Made by a program: the position numbers and the translations under genes
Notes under the pieces: model-generated
Database searches by the model: none
Told to the model about the DNA's origin: nothing
The model's input: only the letters and a program-made list of their open reading frames with translations
DNA from: Pseudomonadota bacterium
Lineage (GTDB): Bacteria > Pseudomonadota > Gammaproteobacteria > Xanthomonadales > Ahniellaceae
Direction: 5' to 3'
Length of the DNA stretch: 64,000 nt
Assembly: GCA_022843465.1 (NCBI GenBank)
Contig: JALHNO010000015.1
Span: 100,356-164,355, forward strand
Shown: in pieces, positions 25,238-33,109 of the stretch
How positions within the stretch are numbered: the stretch's first letter is position 1
Layout of the letters: each line of letters opens with the position of its first letter

Positions 25238-26361
25238 GTTTTTGCTCTCAGCTGCATCAGGGTTCTGGTGGTGGCGAGGAACTGGTCGGGGCGCGCCAGA
25301 TCAACGGGGTTGAGCGCCTGGCGGATGGCGCTGGCGGCAATCTGGCTGCGCGCACACAGCGCCTGGACCAATGCTTCGCCCTCGAGCGCGGCCAGTGCCG
25401 GATCGCGACGTTTCAGGCGGGCATGGAACATCCGCTGCAGCGCCGCGTACAGCGCCAATGAACGGCCACGGTGGAAGGCGAATTCACCGGCTGCCTGGAC
25501 GTGTTCGAGCAGGGCGCGCCGATGCGGCGCCGCCAGCGGCTGCAGCGGACCAAAGCGCTGGCTGCGCATCCACAGCCAGCCCAGCAGCGCCAGCAGCAGG
25601 GGCAGCAGCACCGGCCAGCCATCGCGTACCAGGGTCACGTACAGGGGTGGAATGCTGGCGGCATACACCAGATGGACCTTGCCTTCGCCGAGCGCAGGTG
25701 CCAGTACCTGCCAGGCCAGCGCCGCCATGCCGGGCTCGTCGAGCTGGCGGTTGTCGAGAAAGTCGAGTTCAGAAGCCACGAACACACTGCCATCGCCATA
25801 CAGGCTGCGCCCCATCAGATAGCCGGCCTCCTCGCTGCCCCACAGCCAGTTGAATTCGGCGAGGGTTTCGGCCTCGCCGTGGAATCGTGTGGCGAAGCAG
25901 ATGTTGGCACGCGCCGGTTCAAGCTTGCCTTCGATCGGCTGATCCCAGGCCAGACAGCCGGGATTCTCGTTGACCCAGAGTCCGAGCATGTCGAGCAGAT
26001 CGGCATCGCGGCCCTCCTCGGTCGGCGGCAGCGCAAAAACCAGATGGCCGCCCTCTTCGACCCAGCTCAGCAGCGCGCCGGCCTGGTCGTCACCAAGCAG
26101 GCGGATATCGCTGGTCAGCACCAGCAGATCCGCGCTGCCCAGCGCATCGACATCGAGTGCGACATTGCCGCCTGCGGCGACATCGACGGCCTGCGCCTGC
26201 AGGGTCTTCTTCAGCGCGTACAGCGGGTTGTAGCGCGCCTCGCCGCGCATGGGCAGATCGATCTCGATCGCCACGCGCTCGAAAGTGGCCAGCCACCAGG
26301 CGACCAGGGCGGCCAGCGGGATGGCGAACAGTACGCCGATGGCAAGGCCGCGACGGTTCAT
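25234..26361 (-). CDS. DUF4350 domain membrane protein
   Basis: This 375-residue protein has an N-terminal transmembrane helix (residues about 5-25) and a second helix near residue 255 (W-P-V-L-L-P-L-L-L-A-L-L-G-W-L-W). Between them lies a periplasmic Rossmann-like domain with L-L-S-W-V-E-E-G-G-H-L-V-F-A near residue 95, the DUF4350 signature. The C-terminal 100 residues are a soluble helical region. Both ends overlap their neighbours by four bases. The family has no assigned activity; the usual neighbourhood suggests it works with MoxR and DUF58. Confidence 0.85.
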   Translation of the reverse strand: MNRRGLAIGVLFAIPLAALVAWWLATFERVAIEIDLPMRGEARYNPLYALKKTLQAQAVDVAAGGNVALDVDALGSADLLVLTSDIRLLGDDQAGALLSWVEEGGHLVFALPPTEEGRDADLLDMLGLWVNENPGCLAWDQPIEGKLEPARANICFATRFHGEAETLAEFNWLWGSEEAGYLMGRSLYGDGSVFVASELDFLDNRQLDEPGMAALAWQVLAPALGEGKVHLVYAASIPPLYVTLVRDGWPVLLPLLLALLGWLWMRSQRFGPLQPLAAPHRRALLEHVQAAGEFAFHRGRSLALYAALQRMFHARLKRRDPALAALEGEALVQALCARSQIAASAIRQALNPVDLARPDQFLATTRTLMQLRAKT

Positions 26362-27899
26362 GGCGCAGCGTCCGCCGGCCGTTGCCAGTCGCTGAGCAGC
26401 CGGTCGAGTTCCTGTTCGCTGAGCGGCCGCTGGGCATAGGCCAGGGCCTGCCAGCTGCGCACGATGCGGGCAAACAGTTCGGCGTAGGGCCGATCACTGA
26501 GACGACGCGATTGCCGCAGACATTCGGCCTCGGTGGCGCCCGGTGGCAGGGGCACGCCCAGGGCATCGGTCAGACGGGCGACGGCGGCGCGATAGAACAG
26601 CGCCAGCGCGGCCCGGCTATTGCCCTCGCGCCGGAGCGCGCGCACGGCCGCGGCCAGGTCATCGGGCAGGCGCTCGACTTCGGCCGGTGCATGCTCGGCG
26701 GTGGCGTCAATCGCGCGTTCGCTGACCAGGCGATCACTGAGCCAGGGCAGCCAGTGGGCGTGGTAGCGGATCAGCACTACCAGCAGAATGCCGAGCAGGA
26801 TCCATAGCCCGTTCTCGGCGAGAAACGAAATGGCGCGGGCGAGGCTGAGCAGCCAGTCCGGCGTCGACTCGACCTTGCCGGTCTCGGTCTCGCGTGGCTG
26901 CCAGCTCTGCAAGGTCTGCTTGCCGCTGAGATCGGGATCCTGGTAGGTCGCCGCGGTTGCTGCTTCGAAGTCCTGGCCATCGTCCCGGTACTGCTGCGAG
27001 AACACCGTATCCAGCGGGGTGCTCCTGGCGTCCGCGCCGGTGTCGGCAGCGCGCCCGACTTCGACCTTGGCATTTGCGGCTGCGGTTGCCGGCAGGGTGG
27101 TCGAGAACAGCCCGAAACCCAGCAGCAGAGCCGCCATCGGCGCCGCCAGCCGAGCTGCCAGTCGACGGAAACTCAACTCGATGTCCCAGGCTTCCAGCTC
27201 GGTACGTCGATTCAGATACAGACCAAAGCCGGCGCCGACATAGAACGGCTCCATGATGCTGATCGCCAGCCAGTAGATGAAGACCATCAGCAACTCGGCC
27301 CAATCGGGCGGCTGCTCGAACAGGGTTTCCCATACCGCGCGCGCCGAATCGGGAAGGAATTCGACCGGCACCCACATCAGCGCCAGCAGGATGAAGGAGA
27401 TCTGCAGCATCTGCTCGACATGAAAGCCGATCACGGTCAGCAACAGACTCGGCGAGCCGGTCGCGCGTGCCAGCACGCGGCAGCGGTCGGCGCGCTGGCT
27501 GCCGCGCAGCCCTTCGAGCAGGTCGACCGCAAGCAGCAGGCCGCGCCCGGGGTGCAGGCGTCGCCAATGCAGCCAGCGCAGCGCGCCACGCCAGCCCCAG
27601 GACCACTGAGCGCGCACCGTTTCGCGCAGACTCGGTGCGGCGCCGAAGACCGCGCGCGACAGCACGAACATCGGAATGCGATCGAACACCGGCTTCAGCC
27701 ACCAGAGCAGGAGGATGGCCAGCGCCGGCAATTCGATCCACCAGCAGACCAGGCCCAGCAGGGCAAGGCAGGGCAGGGTGATCAGCAACCAGGCTGACCA
27801 GATCCGGGCTGCATGCCGGCGCACCAGGGCGACACCGAGATCGGTCGCTTCCCAGGGCGAACGCGGTCGCAGTGCGACCGTTACCCGTTCAAGCTGCAT
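26358..27899 (-). CDS. DUF4129 domain membrane protein
   Basis: The start at 27899 has a GAGG ribosome site; an in-frame GTG six codons upstream is less likely. The 513-residue product has several N-terminal transmembrane helices (near residues 40-65, 150-180, 210-235, 260-285). A periplasmic linker rich in D, T and Q follows, then another helix near residue 375 (G-L-W-I-L-L-G-I-L-L-V-V-L). The C-terminal cytoplasmic DUF4129 region has A-L-A-L-F-Y-R-A-A-V-A-R-L and A-T-E-A-E-C-L-R. This position and domain are standard in MoxR operons. It overlaps the SpoIIM-like gene by 11 bases and DUF4350 by four. Confidence 0.85.
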   Translation of the reverse strand: MQLERVTVALRPRSPWEATDLGVALVRRHAARIWSAWLLITLPCLALLGLVCWWIELPALAILLLWWLKPVFDRIPMFVLSRAVFGAAPSLRETVRAQWSWGWRGALRWLHWRRLHPGRGLLLAVDLLEGLRGSQRADRCRVLARATGSPSLLLTVIGFHVEQMLQISFILLALMWVPVEFLPDSARAVWETLFEQPPDWAELLMVFIYWLAISIMEPFYVGAGFGLYLNRRTELEAWDIELSFRRLAARLAAPMAALLLGFGLFSTTLPATAAANAKVEVGRAADTGADARSTPLDTVFSQQYRDDGQDFEAATAATYQDPDLSGKQTLQSWQPRETETGKVESTPDWLLSLARAISFLAENGLWILLGILLVVLIRYHAHWLPWLSDRLVSERAIDATAEHAPAEVERLPDDLAAAVRALRREGNSRAALALFYRAAVARLTDALGVPLPPGATEAECLRQSRRLSDRPYAELFARIVRSWQALAYAQRPLSEQELDRLLSDWQRPADAAP

Positions 27900-28887
27900 C
27901 GGGCTGCCCTCGACCACCGCGCCACAACCATGCCGGGATCAGCAGCCAGAGTGCGCCGCCCACCGTGTACTTGACCGGATTGGGCATCCAGCCGATCGAA
28001 CTCCAGAACGCCTCGACGAAGGCGGCAAACACCAGCATCGCAAAGACGCCCAGGATCAGGCGTGCGCCGATGATGCCGGACTCGACCAGGGCACGGCCGC
28101 GGGTGCGCCGGCCGGGAGCGATCAGCGCAAAACCGATCTGCAGTCCGGCGCCGCCTGCAATGACGATGGCGAGCAGCTCGGGCGCGGAATGGCCAACGAC
28201 AAAGCGCCAGAACGGCTCGCCGTAGCCAATTGCCGTCAGATGGCCGGCGACGCCGCCGATGATCACACCGTTGCTGACCAGAACAATGATCGAGCCGACA
28301 CAGAACAGCAATCCGCTGGCAAAGGTCCGAAAGCCGATGCTGACATTGTTGAGTATGTAGTAGCCGAACATCTGCAGATCGCTGCCGCTCTCGCGACCGA
28401 GCCGCATCTCGCTGTTTGCCGGGTCATACATCGATTCGAACTTGGACAGGTCGGCGACATCGAACAGCGCGTGCGCCAGCTCGGGTCGCCATTGCAGCAG
28501 GCCGATCATCAGCAGCAGCGGCACAAAGAACAGCAGGGCCGAAACCGTCATCGCACGCCGCTGGCTGCGCACCAGGCGCGGGAAATCGACGCTGAAGAAC
28601 TTCACGATGGTAAGCCAGCGCGGCGGTGGCGGTCGGTACAGCACGAGATGGCCGCGATGGACCAGATCCTGCAGCATTTCGACCAGCAGATTGCTGTATC
28701 CGCGGCGCTCGGCCAGTGCCAGATGCTGGCAGACGCGACGGTAGAGCGGCGGGAATTCGAGGTCACTCGGTACACCCGCGGCATCGAGCCGTCGCTCGCG
28801 CGCCTTCGGTCGGCCGCGGGCATCGAGCCAGGCCGCCAGACTGTGCCACTCGGGTTGGTGGCGCTTGATGAACTCGTCCTGTTTCAT
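27889..28887 (-). CDS. Stage II sporulation protein M-like membrane protein
   Basis: The start at 28887 overlaps the RDD gene stop (ATGA) and matches the family N-terminus (M-K-Q-D-E-F-I-K-R). The 332-residue product has a cytoplasmic N-terminal part, then about six transmembrane helices from residue 110. Landmarks are Y-I-L-N-N-V-S-I-G-F-R-T-F-A-S-G-L and G-H-S-A-P-E-L-L-A-I-V-I-A-G-G-A-G-L, the conserved SpoIIM-family core. In non-sporulating bacteria these proteins accompany MoxR/DUF58 genes and RDD proteins. Its role is presumed to be in the same membrane assembly; there is no link to sporulation here. Confidence 0.88.
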   Translation of the reverse strand: MKQDEFIKRHQPEWHSLAAWLDARGRPKARERRLDAAGVPSDLEFPPLYRRVCQHLALAERRGYSNLLVEMLQDLVHRGHLVLYRPPPPRWLTIVKFFSVDFPRLVRSQRRAMTVSALLFFVPLLLMIGLLQWRPELAHALFDVADLSKFESMYDPANSEMRLGRESGSDLQMFGYYILNNVSIGFRTFASGLLFCVGSIIVLVSNGVIIGGVAGHLTAIGYGEPFWRFVVGHSAPELLAIVIAGGAGLQIGFALIAPGRRTRGRALVESGIIGARLILGVFAMLVFAAFVEAFWSSIGWMPNPVKYTVGGALWLLIPAWLWRGGRGQPDAA

Positions 28888-29564
28888 CTGCGCCCCAGCA
28901 GCGCACTGGCCATGCCGAACAGGCGCTGGACTGCCGCCGCACACTGGCTGCCGGTGAGCCGGTGCAGGATGCCGGCGAGCTCCTGTTGCCGTTCCGGCGT
29001 CAACTGCTGGGCACGCTCGGCATAGGCGACGATGGCGGCCCGCTCATCCGGATCGAGCAGCACGGGCGGGTGCACGACCGGCACCTCCGGAGCGCTGGTG
29101 TGGCGCTGTGACTTCTCGACATGGATGACCAGGGTGCCGGCCACCATATCGCCGAGGCGACGACCACGCGGATCGATCAGGCCGGCGACAAAACCGAAGC
29201 CGTACAGCATGGGCATCATGTCCACGGTACGCATCAGATTGCGGACGATCGAGGCGATCCAGGTGACCGGGGTGCCATTGCCGTTGACAACGCGCAACCC
29301 CATCGCCTTCTTGCCGATGGTCTGGCCGTCGCGCAGTACCTCGAACAGCACGGGATACAGCCAGAACACCGCAAACAGGGAAATCAGGTACAGGCCGAGG
29401 CCGGCTTCGCCGAGCACGGCAAACAGGATCGACAACACCCAGACCACGGCCAGCCGCACGGCAAAGTCGACCGCCCAGGCTGCGGCACGCGGCAGCACGC
29501 CCGCCGAGCGCAATCGCAGGGCGATGCCCTCGGGGGTCTCTACTTCGGTCAGGGTATCGAGCAT
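28884..29564 (-). CDS. RDD family membrane protein, first gene of the MoxR operon
   Basis: The start at 29564 (M-L-D-T-L-T-E-V-E-T-P-E-G) is chosen because upstream residues are arginine-rich and unlike the family. The 226-residue product has the RDD domain: R-A-A-A-W-A-V-D-F-A near residue 27 with a transmembrane helix, then G-Q-T-I-G-K-K-A-M-G-L-R-V, a second membrane region, and R-R-L-G-D-M-V-A-G-T-L-V. The C-terminal 70 residues are soluble. RDD proteins are small membrane proteins, some linked to ion transport. It heads the operon running to the DUF58 gene, each junction overlapping by a few bases. Confidence 0.85.
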   Translation of the reverse strand: MLDTLTEVETPEGIALRLRSAGVLPRAAAWAVDFAVRLAVVWVLSILFAVLGEAGLGLYLISLFAVFWLYPVLFEVLRDGQTIGKKAMGLRVVNGNGTPVTWIASIVRNLMRTVDMMPMLYGFGFVAGLIDPRGRRLGDMVAGTLVIHVEKSQRHTSAPEVPVVHPPVLLDPDERAAIVAYAERAQQLTPERQQELAGILHRLTGSQCAAAVQRLFGMASALLGRR

Positions 29565-29759
29565 CGGGTCTGGCTGCGGTTCATGCGAACGCCGTCGAGG
29601 GGCAGCGCGCCGCAAGCCGGAGGCGACAGGCGTGCAAGGTTGCACTGGTGGCCAGCCCTGGCGGGCCCGGCGCAATCGTCTCACCGATTCGCTGGCGGGC
29701 GTCCTGCATCGCGAAAAAATCCATTCCCTCTCCGTACCCTCAACGCGATCAGCGACCGC

Positions 29760-30290
29760 TCAGGCCTTGATCACAATGGTGTCCGCGATCAGATCGTGCA
29801 TGCAGCGCTGGTCGGTGCGGAAGATCATCAGCGGGTCCACCAGTGAAAAGATATAGCCGAGCAGCGGGATCGCACTCAGAACTGTCACCGGCAGCCAGCG
29901 CGCAAAGATGATCCGCAACAGGGAACAGTGGCTGCCGTCGACACGCACGATGCGCAGCTTGAACAGGCGCTTTCCGATGGTCTGGCCATAGCGGTGCAGC
30001 AGCACCAAGTTGACAATCAGGATCGCCAGGAATGCCGCCAGGGCAATGCTCCCGACGATGATGGCGACGGCTTCCTCGCTGCCGCCGTTCTTCTGCATCG
30101 CAGGCAGGGCGATGGCGGCGACAACGGCGATGATCGCGACCACCGCCATGATGATCATCCAGTCGACGATCTTGGCAACCAGGCGCATCAGGCGATCGCC
30201 GAGTTCCATCTGGCCGCTGTCGAAGTCATCGATGCGGGCGCTGGGCGCGGCATAGGGATTGCTGGGCGGCAAGGGGGGCGGCTGTTGCAC
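29760..30290 (-). CDS. RDD family membrane protein with proline-rich N-terminus
   Basis: The start is GTG at 30290, six bases after GGGAG; no ATG serves the full domain. The 176-residue protein begins Q-Q-P-P-P-L-P-P-S-N-P-Y-A-A-P, a proline-rich cytoplasmic leader common in this family. Three transmembrane regions follow, with R-L-V-A-K-I-V-D-W (the first is R-x-x-A-x-x-x-D), G-Q-T-I-G-K-R-L-F-K-L-R-I-V and M-H-D-L-I-A-D-T-I-V. It is separate from the RDD gene at 28884 by 195 bases and less similar than a recent duplicate would be. Function unknown. Confidence 0.85.
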   Translation of the reverse strand: MQQPPPLPPSNPYAAPSARIDDFDSGQMELGDRLMRLVAKIVDWMIIMAVVAIIAVVAAIALPAMQKNGGSEEAVAIIVGSIALAAFLAILIVNLVLLHRYGQTIGKRLFKLRIVRVDGSHCSLLRIIFARWLPVTVLSAIPLLGYIFSLVDPLMIFRTDQRCMHDLIADTIVIKA

Positions 30291-30349
30291 GGAGACTCCC
30301 GATCGGCAGGCTGGCACTTTAGCGGAGGCAGCACTGCACCGGTATAGGT

Positions 30350-30712
30350 CTAGACTGCCGCCGGCAGCATCAGCACGGGAATATGGAGTGCCAGGATGGC
30401 CAGCACGATCAGCGCCACGGCGAGCGCGGCCAGCACAGCCTCGAGTACGATCAGACCGCGACGCCAGAGGCTTCCCGGAGGAAATTGGCCGAGCAGGACG
30501 GCCGCGACCGCCGCCGCGATCAGGATGAAAGGCCAGATCCGGTAGCACTGGCGAAACCACTGCACGACCACGGGCAGCTCGCCGCCGCTACTGAACACCA
30601 GCGCGTCCAGCCGCGGCTGCACCAGCCAGACCACCAGCATCAGCACCAGACTGGCGGCACCGGCGCTGCCGACCATCCTGATCTCACCGGCAGTCAAGTT
30701 CTGGCGGCGCAT
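30350..30712 (-). CDS. Small three-helix membrane protein of unknown function
   Basis: This 120-residue protein has three predicted transmembrane segments (residues about 15-32, 58-75, 85-115) and little else: a charged N-terminus (M-R-R-Q-N-L-T-A-G-E-I-R) and a loop with F-P-P-G-S-L-W-R-R. It begins 8 bases after the gpsA stop on the same strand, so it is probably in the gpsA transcript. I do not recognise the family. Coding is supported by the open frame, hydrophobic pattern and tight spacing. Confidence 0.65.
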   Translation of the reverse strand: MRRQNLTAGEIRMVGSAGAASLVLMLVVWLVQPRLDALVFSSGGELPVVVQWFRQCYRIWPFILIAAAVAAVLLGQFPPGSLWRRGLIVLEAVLAALAVALIVLAILALHIPVLMLPAAV

Positions 30713-30720
30713 CGCCGGGC

Positions 30721-31761
30721 TCAGCCGTCGTGGCGGGTGCCGAACATCCCCGGGGGATACTCGGGCTTCTGCTCGCGCGAAAGCAGGGCCTGCAGGCCTT
30801 CGGCCGGGGTGATTTCCTCGTTCAGCACGCGCTGCACCTGGGCGGTGATCGGCAGGTCCATGCCATGCCGGTTGGCCAGACGCATCACCTCGTTCACGGT
30901 CTGAACGCTTTCGACCACCTGGCCAATTTCCTTGACGGCTTCCGACAGCTTCTGGCCGCGACCGAGCGCGAGGCCCAGACGCCGGTTGCGCGACAGATCG
31001 CCGGTGCAGGTCAGCACCAGATCGCCGACGCCGGCCAGGCCCATGATGGTCTCCGGGCGGCCACCGAGGGCCACGCAGAGCCGCAGGATTTCGTTGAGGC
31101 CGCGGGTGATCAGGCCGGCCCGCGAATTGAGCCCGAGCTGCATGCCGTCGGCGACGCCGGTGGCGACCGCGAGCACGTTCTTCATCGCGCCGCCAAGCTC
31201 GGCCCCGATCATGTCGGTGCCGGTATAGGCACGAAAGGCCGGGCCATGCAGCAGCAGGGCAATGACCTCGGCGTACTCCATCGCGTCGGAATGCACAGTC
31301 ACTGCCGTCGGCAGGCCACGCGCCACCTCACGGGCGAATGACGGCCCGGTGATGATCGCGGTTGGCGTGCCGGCGGGCAGCTCGGCCGCTGCGACCTCAT
31401 GCAGAAACCGTCCTGAGCCAGGCTCAAAGCCCTTGGTGGCCCAGGCCACGCCCAGTGGGGCCGGCGCGCAGTCCAGTGCCTCGCGCAGGACATCGGCGAA
31501 GGCATGACTGGGCGTCACGATCAGCCAGTGACTGGCGTCCTTGAGGGCGTCTTCGAGCTTGTCACACAGGCGCAGGGATGCTGGCAGCGGGTCATCGGGC
31601 AGGTAGCGCTCATTGACGCCATTCTTGCGCATCGCCGCCATGGCCGCGGGATTGCGGCCCCAGAGCACGGTGGCGACCCCATGCCGCGCCAGCACCATGG
31701 CCAGTGCGGTGCCCCAGGAGCCCGCGCCCAGCACGGCAATACTTGTGACCGGTGTGCTCAT
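30721..31761 (-). CDS. gpsA: NAD(P)H-dependent glycerol-3-phosphate dehydrogenase
   Basis: This 346-residue protein is the length of GpsA. The Rossmann motif [10 protein letters not shown] is near residue 11, followed by W-G-R-N-P-A-A-M. The catalytic region is seen as [17 protein letters not shown] (catalytic Lys) and [11 protein letters not shown]. The enzyme reduces dihydroxyacetone phosphate to sn-glycerol-3-phosphate for phospholipid synthesis. It lies 41 bases downstream of secB on the same strand, the usual gammaproteobacterial pairing. Confidence 0.96.
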   Translation of the reverse strand: MSTPVTSIAVLGAGSWGTALAMVLARHGVATVLWGRNPAAMAAMRKNGVNERYLPDDPLPASLRLCDKLEDALKDASHWLIVTPSHAFADVLREALDCAPAPLGVAWATKGFEPGSGRFLHEVAAAELPAGTPTAIITGPSFAREVARGLPTAVTVHSDAMEYAEVIALLLHGPAFRAYTGTDMIGAELGGAMKNVLAVATGVADGMQLGLNSRAGLITRGLNEILRLCVALGGRPETIMGLAGVGDLVLTCTGDLSRNRRLGLALGRGQKLSEAVKEIGQVVESVQTVNEVMRLANRHGMDLPITAQVQRVLNEEITPAEGLQALLSREQKPEYPPGMFGTRHDG

Positions 31762-31802
31762 CGCGCAAGCCTACTGCGGATCGCTGTGATCCGCAGACGG
31801 GA

Positions 31803-32294
31803 TCAGGCGTTTGCCGTCGCGCCCGCGCTGTCGGCGCGGCGACGCAGCTGCTCCATGTACAGCTGGTCGAAATTGATCGGTTGCAGCAGGAACGGCGGAA
31901 AGCCGCCAGCCAGCACCAGATCGGAAATCGCCTGACGCGCATACGGGAACAGGGTGTTCGGGCAGAAGGTGCCAAGCACGCCGTGCAGGTTGGCCTGATC
32001 CAGACCACTGATGCTGAACACGCCGGCCTGCTTCACTTCGGCCAGATACGCATTCTTGTCGGCCATCTTGCAGGTGACGGTCACTGCCAGCACGACTTCG
32101 TAGACGCCCTCGACCAGGTTGTTGACGGTCTGGTTCAGGTTCAACTGGACCTGCGGCTGGGCCTGCTCCTGGAAGATATGCGGTGCGCCCGGTGCCTCGA
32201 ATGAGGAATCCTTGACATAGATCTTCTGCACTGCCACCTGGGCCTGGACGGCATGGGTGTCGGCGCCATTGGCCAGCGGATTCGGATCAGACAT
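31803..32294 (-). CDS. secB: Protein-export chaperone SecB
   Basis: The start at 32294 has GGAG upstream and gives 163 residues, the usual SecB length. The N-terminal strand reads [16 protein letters not shown], and conserved later parts are [10 protein letters not shown] and [13 protein letters not shown]. SecB is a tetrameric cytoplasmic chaperone that keeps preproteins unfolded and hands them to SecA. This suits a locus region rich in exported proteins, though SecB is general. It sits between a rhodanese gene and gpsA. Confidence 0.97.
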   Translation of the reverse strand: MSDPNPLANGADTHAVQAQVAVQKIYVKDSSFEAPGAPHIFQEQAQPQVQLNLNQTVNNLVEGVYEVVLAVTVTCKMADKNAYLAEVKQAGVFSISGLDQANLHGVLGTFCPNTLFPYARQAISDLVLAGGFPPFLLQPINFDQLYMEQLRRRADSAGATANA

Positions 32295-32453
32295 TGAAAA
32301 CTCCATGGGTCTTGCGACCGGATTGCACAAAAGGGCGCGGATTATTCCACGTTGTGGGGCTCGCGGCGAGCCGAACTGATCAGGTCAGGGCGGCGCCCCC
32401 GGTTTCAAGCGCTGGCCCGGAATCTGCCGCGATCTGCGTCGAAGCTGCAGCGA

Positions 32454-32888
32454 TCAGCCCTTTCTGACTACGGGCATGTCGGCCGCCAGCCAGGCGTTGA
32501 GGCCGCCATCGAGGCAGTGCACCTTGCTGAATCCGGCCTTGGCCAGGCGCGCACAGGCGCCCTGGGCGGTGGTGCCACTGCGGCAGACCACGACCACGGG
32601 CAGTTCACGTACCTTGACCAGATCCTTGTTCTCGGGATCGAACTGGGCAAGCGCGATGTGGCGTGCGCCGGCGATATGGCCCTTGTCGAACTCGGCTGCC
32701 GAGGAAACATCGACCACCAGGGCGTTCTCACGGTTGATCAGACGTACCAGTTCAGCCGGCGACACCAGCTTGAAGCGACGGGTGAATCGGCCGATTTCGC
32801 TGCCGACAATGATCAGGACCAGGGCCGCGAAGGCAGCAACCAGCAGGTAATGATTGCCGATGAATTGCGGTAAACGCTCAAGAAACAC
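32454..32888 (-). CDS. YibN-like membrane-anchored rhodanese
   Basis: I place the start at the GTG at 32888, six bases after GGAG; it gives M-F-L-E-R-L-P-Q-F-I-G-N-H, close to the short leader of YibN proteins. A TTG at 32909 is the longest option. The 144-residue protein has one N-terminal transmembrane helix (residues about 12-32), then a single rhodanese domain with L-V-V-D-V-S-S-A-A-E-F and the catalytic loop V-V-C-R-S-G-T-T-A. Rhodaneses carry sulfane sulfur as a cysteine persulfide. YibN is usually found next to secB, as here. Confidence 0.88.
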   Translation of the reverse strand: MFLERLPQFIGNHYLLVAAFAALVLIIVGSEIGRFTRRFKLVSPAELVRLINRENALVVDVSSAAEFDKGHIAGARHIALAQFDPENKDLVKVRELPVVVVCRSGTTAQGACARLAKAGFSKVHCLDGGLNAWLAADMPVVRKG

Positions 32889-33109
32889 ACGGAACTCCGG
32901 CACGGACAAGGGCCGCGATTATGGTGAAGTCGGCCCGAGCATGCCAGCCGAAACCGCAGGCGACGCTGATTGTTCCCGATTCAGCTGGGCCCAGACCCGG
33001 GCGTGCGGGCGCGCCTGCGCGCCCAACGGCATCACAAGACGACCGCGAACCGCGGTTCGAACAGGCAAGCACAAGCGCTCAGGCGGGGCTTGCAGAGGCG
33101 GACGGGGAA

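Noticed and set aside
22944..29564. MoxR/DUF58/DUF4350/DUF4129/SpoIIM/RDD operon as a novel system
   Set aside because: This gene order is a widespread, already recognised arrangement, though its mechanism is poorly known.
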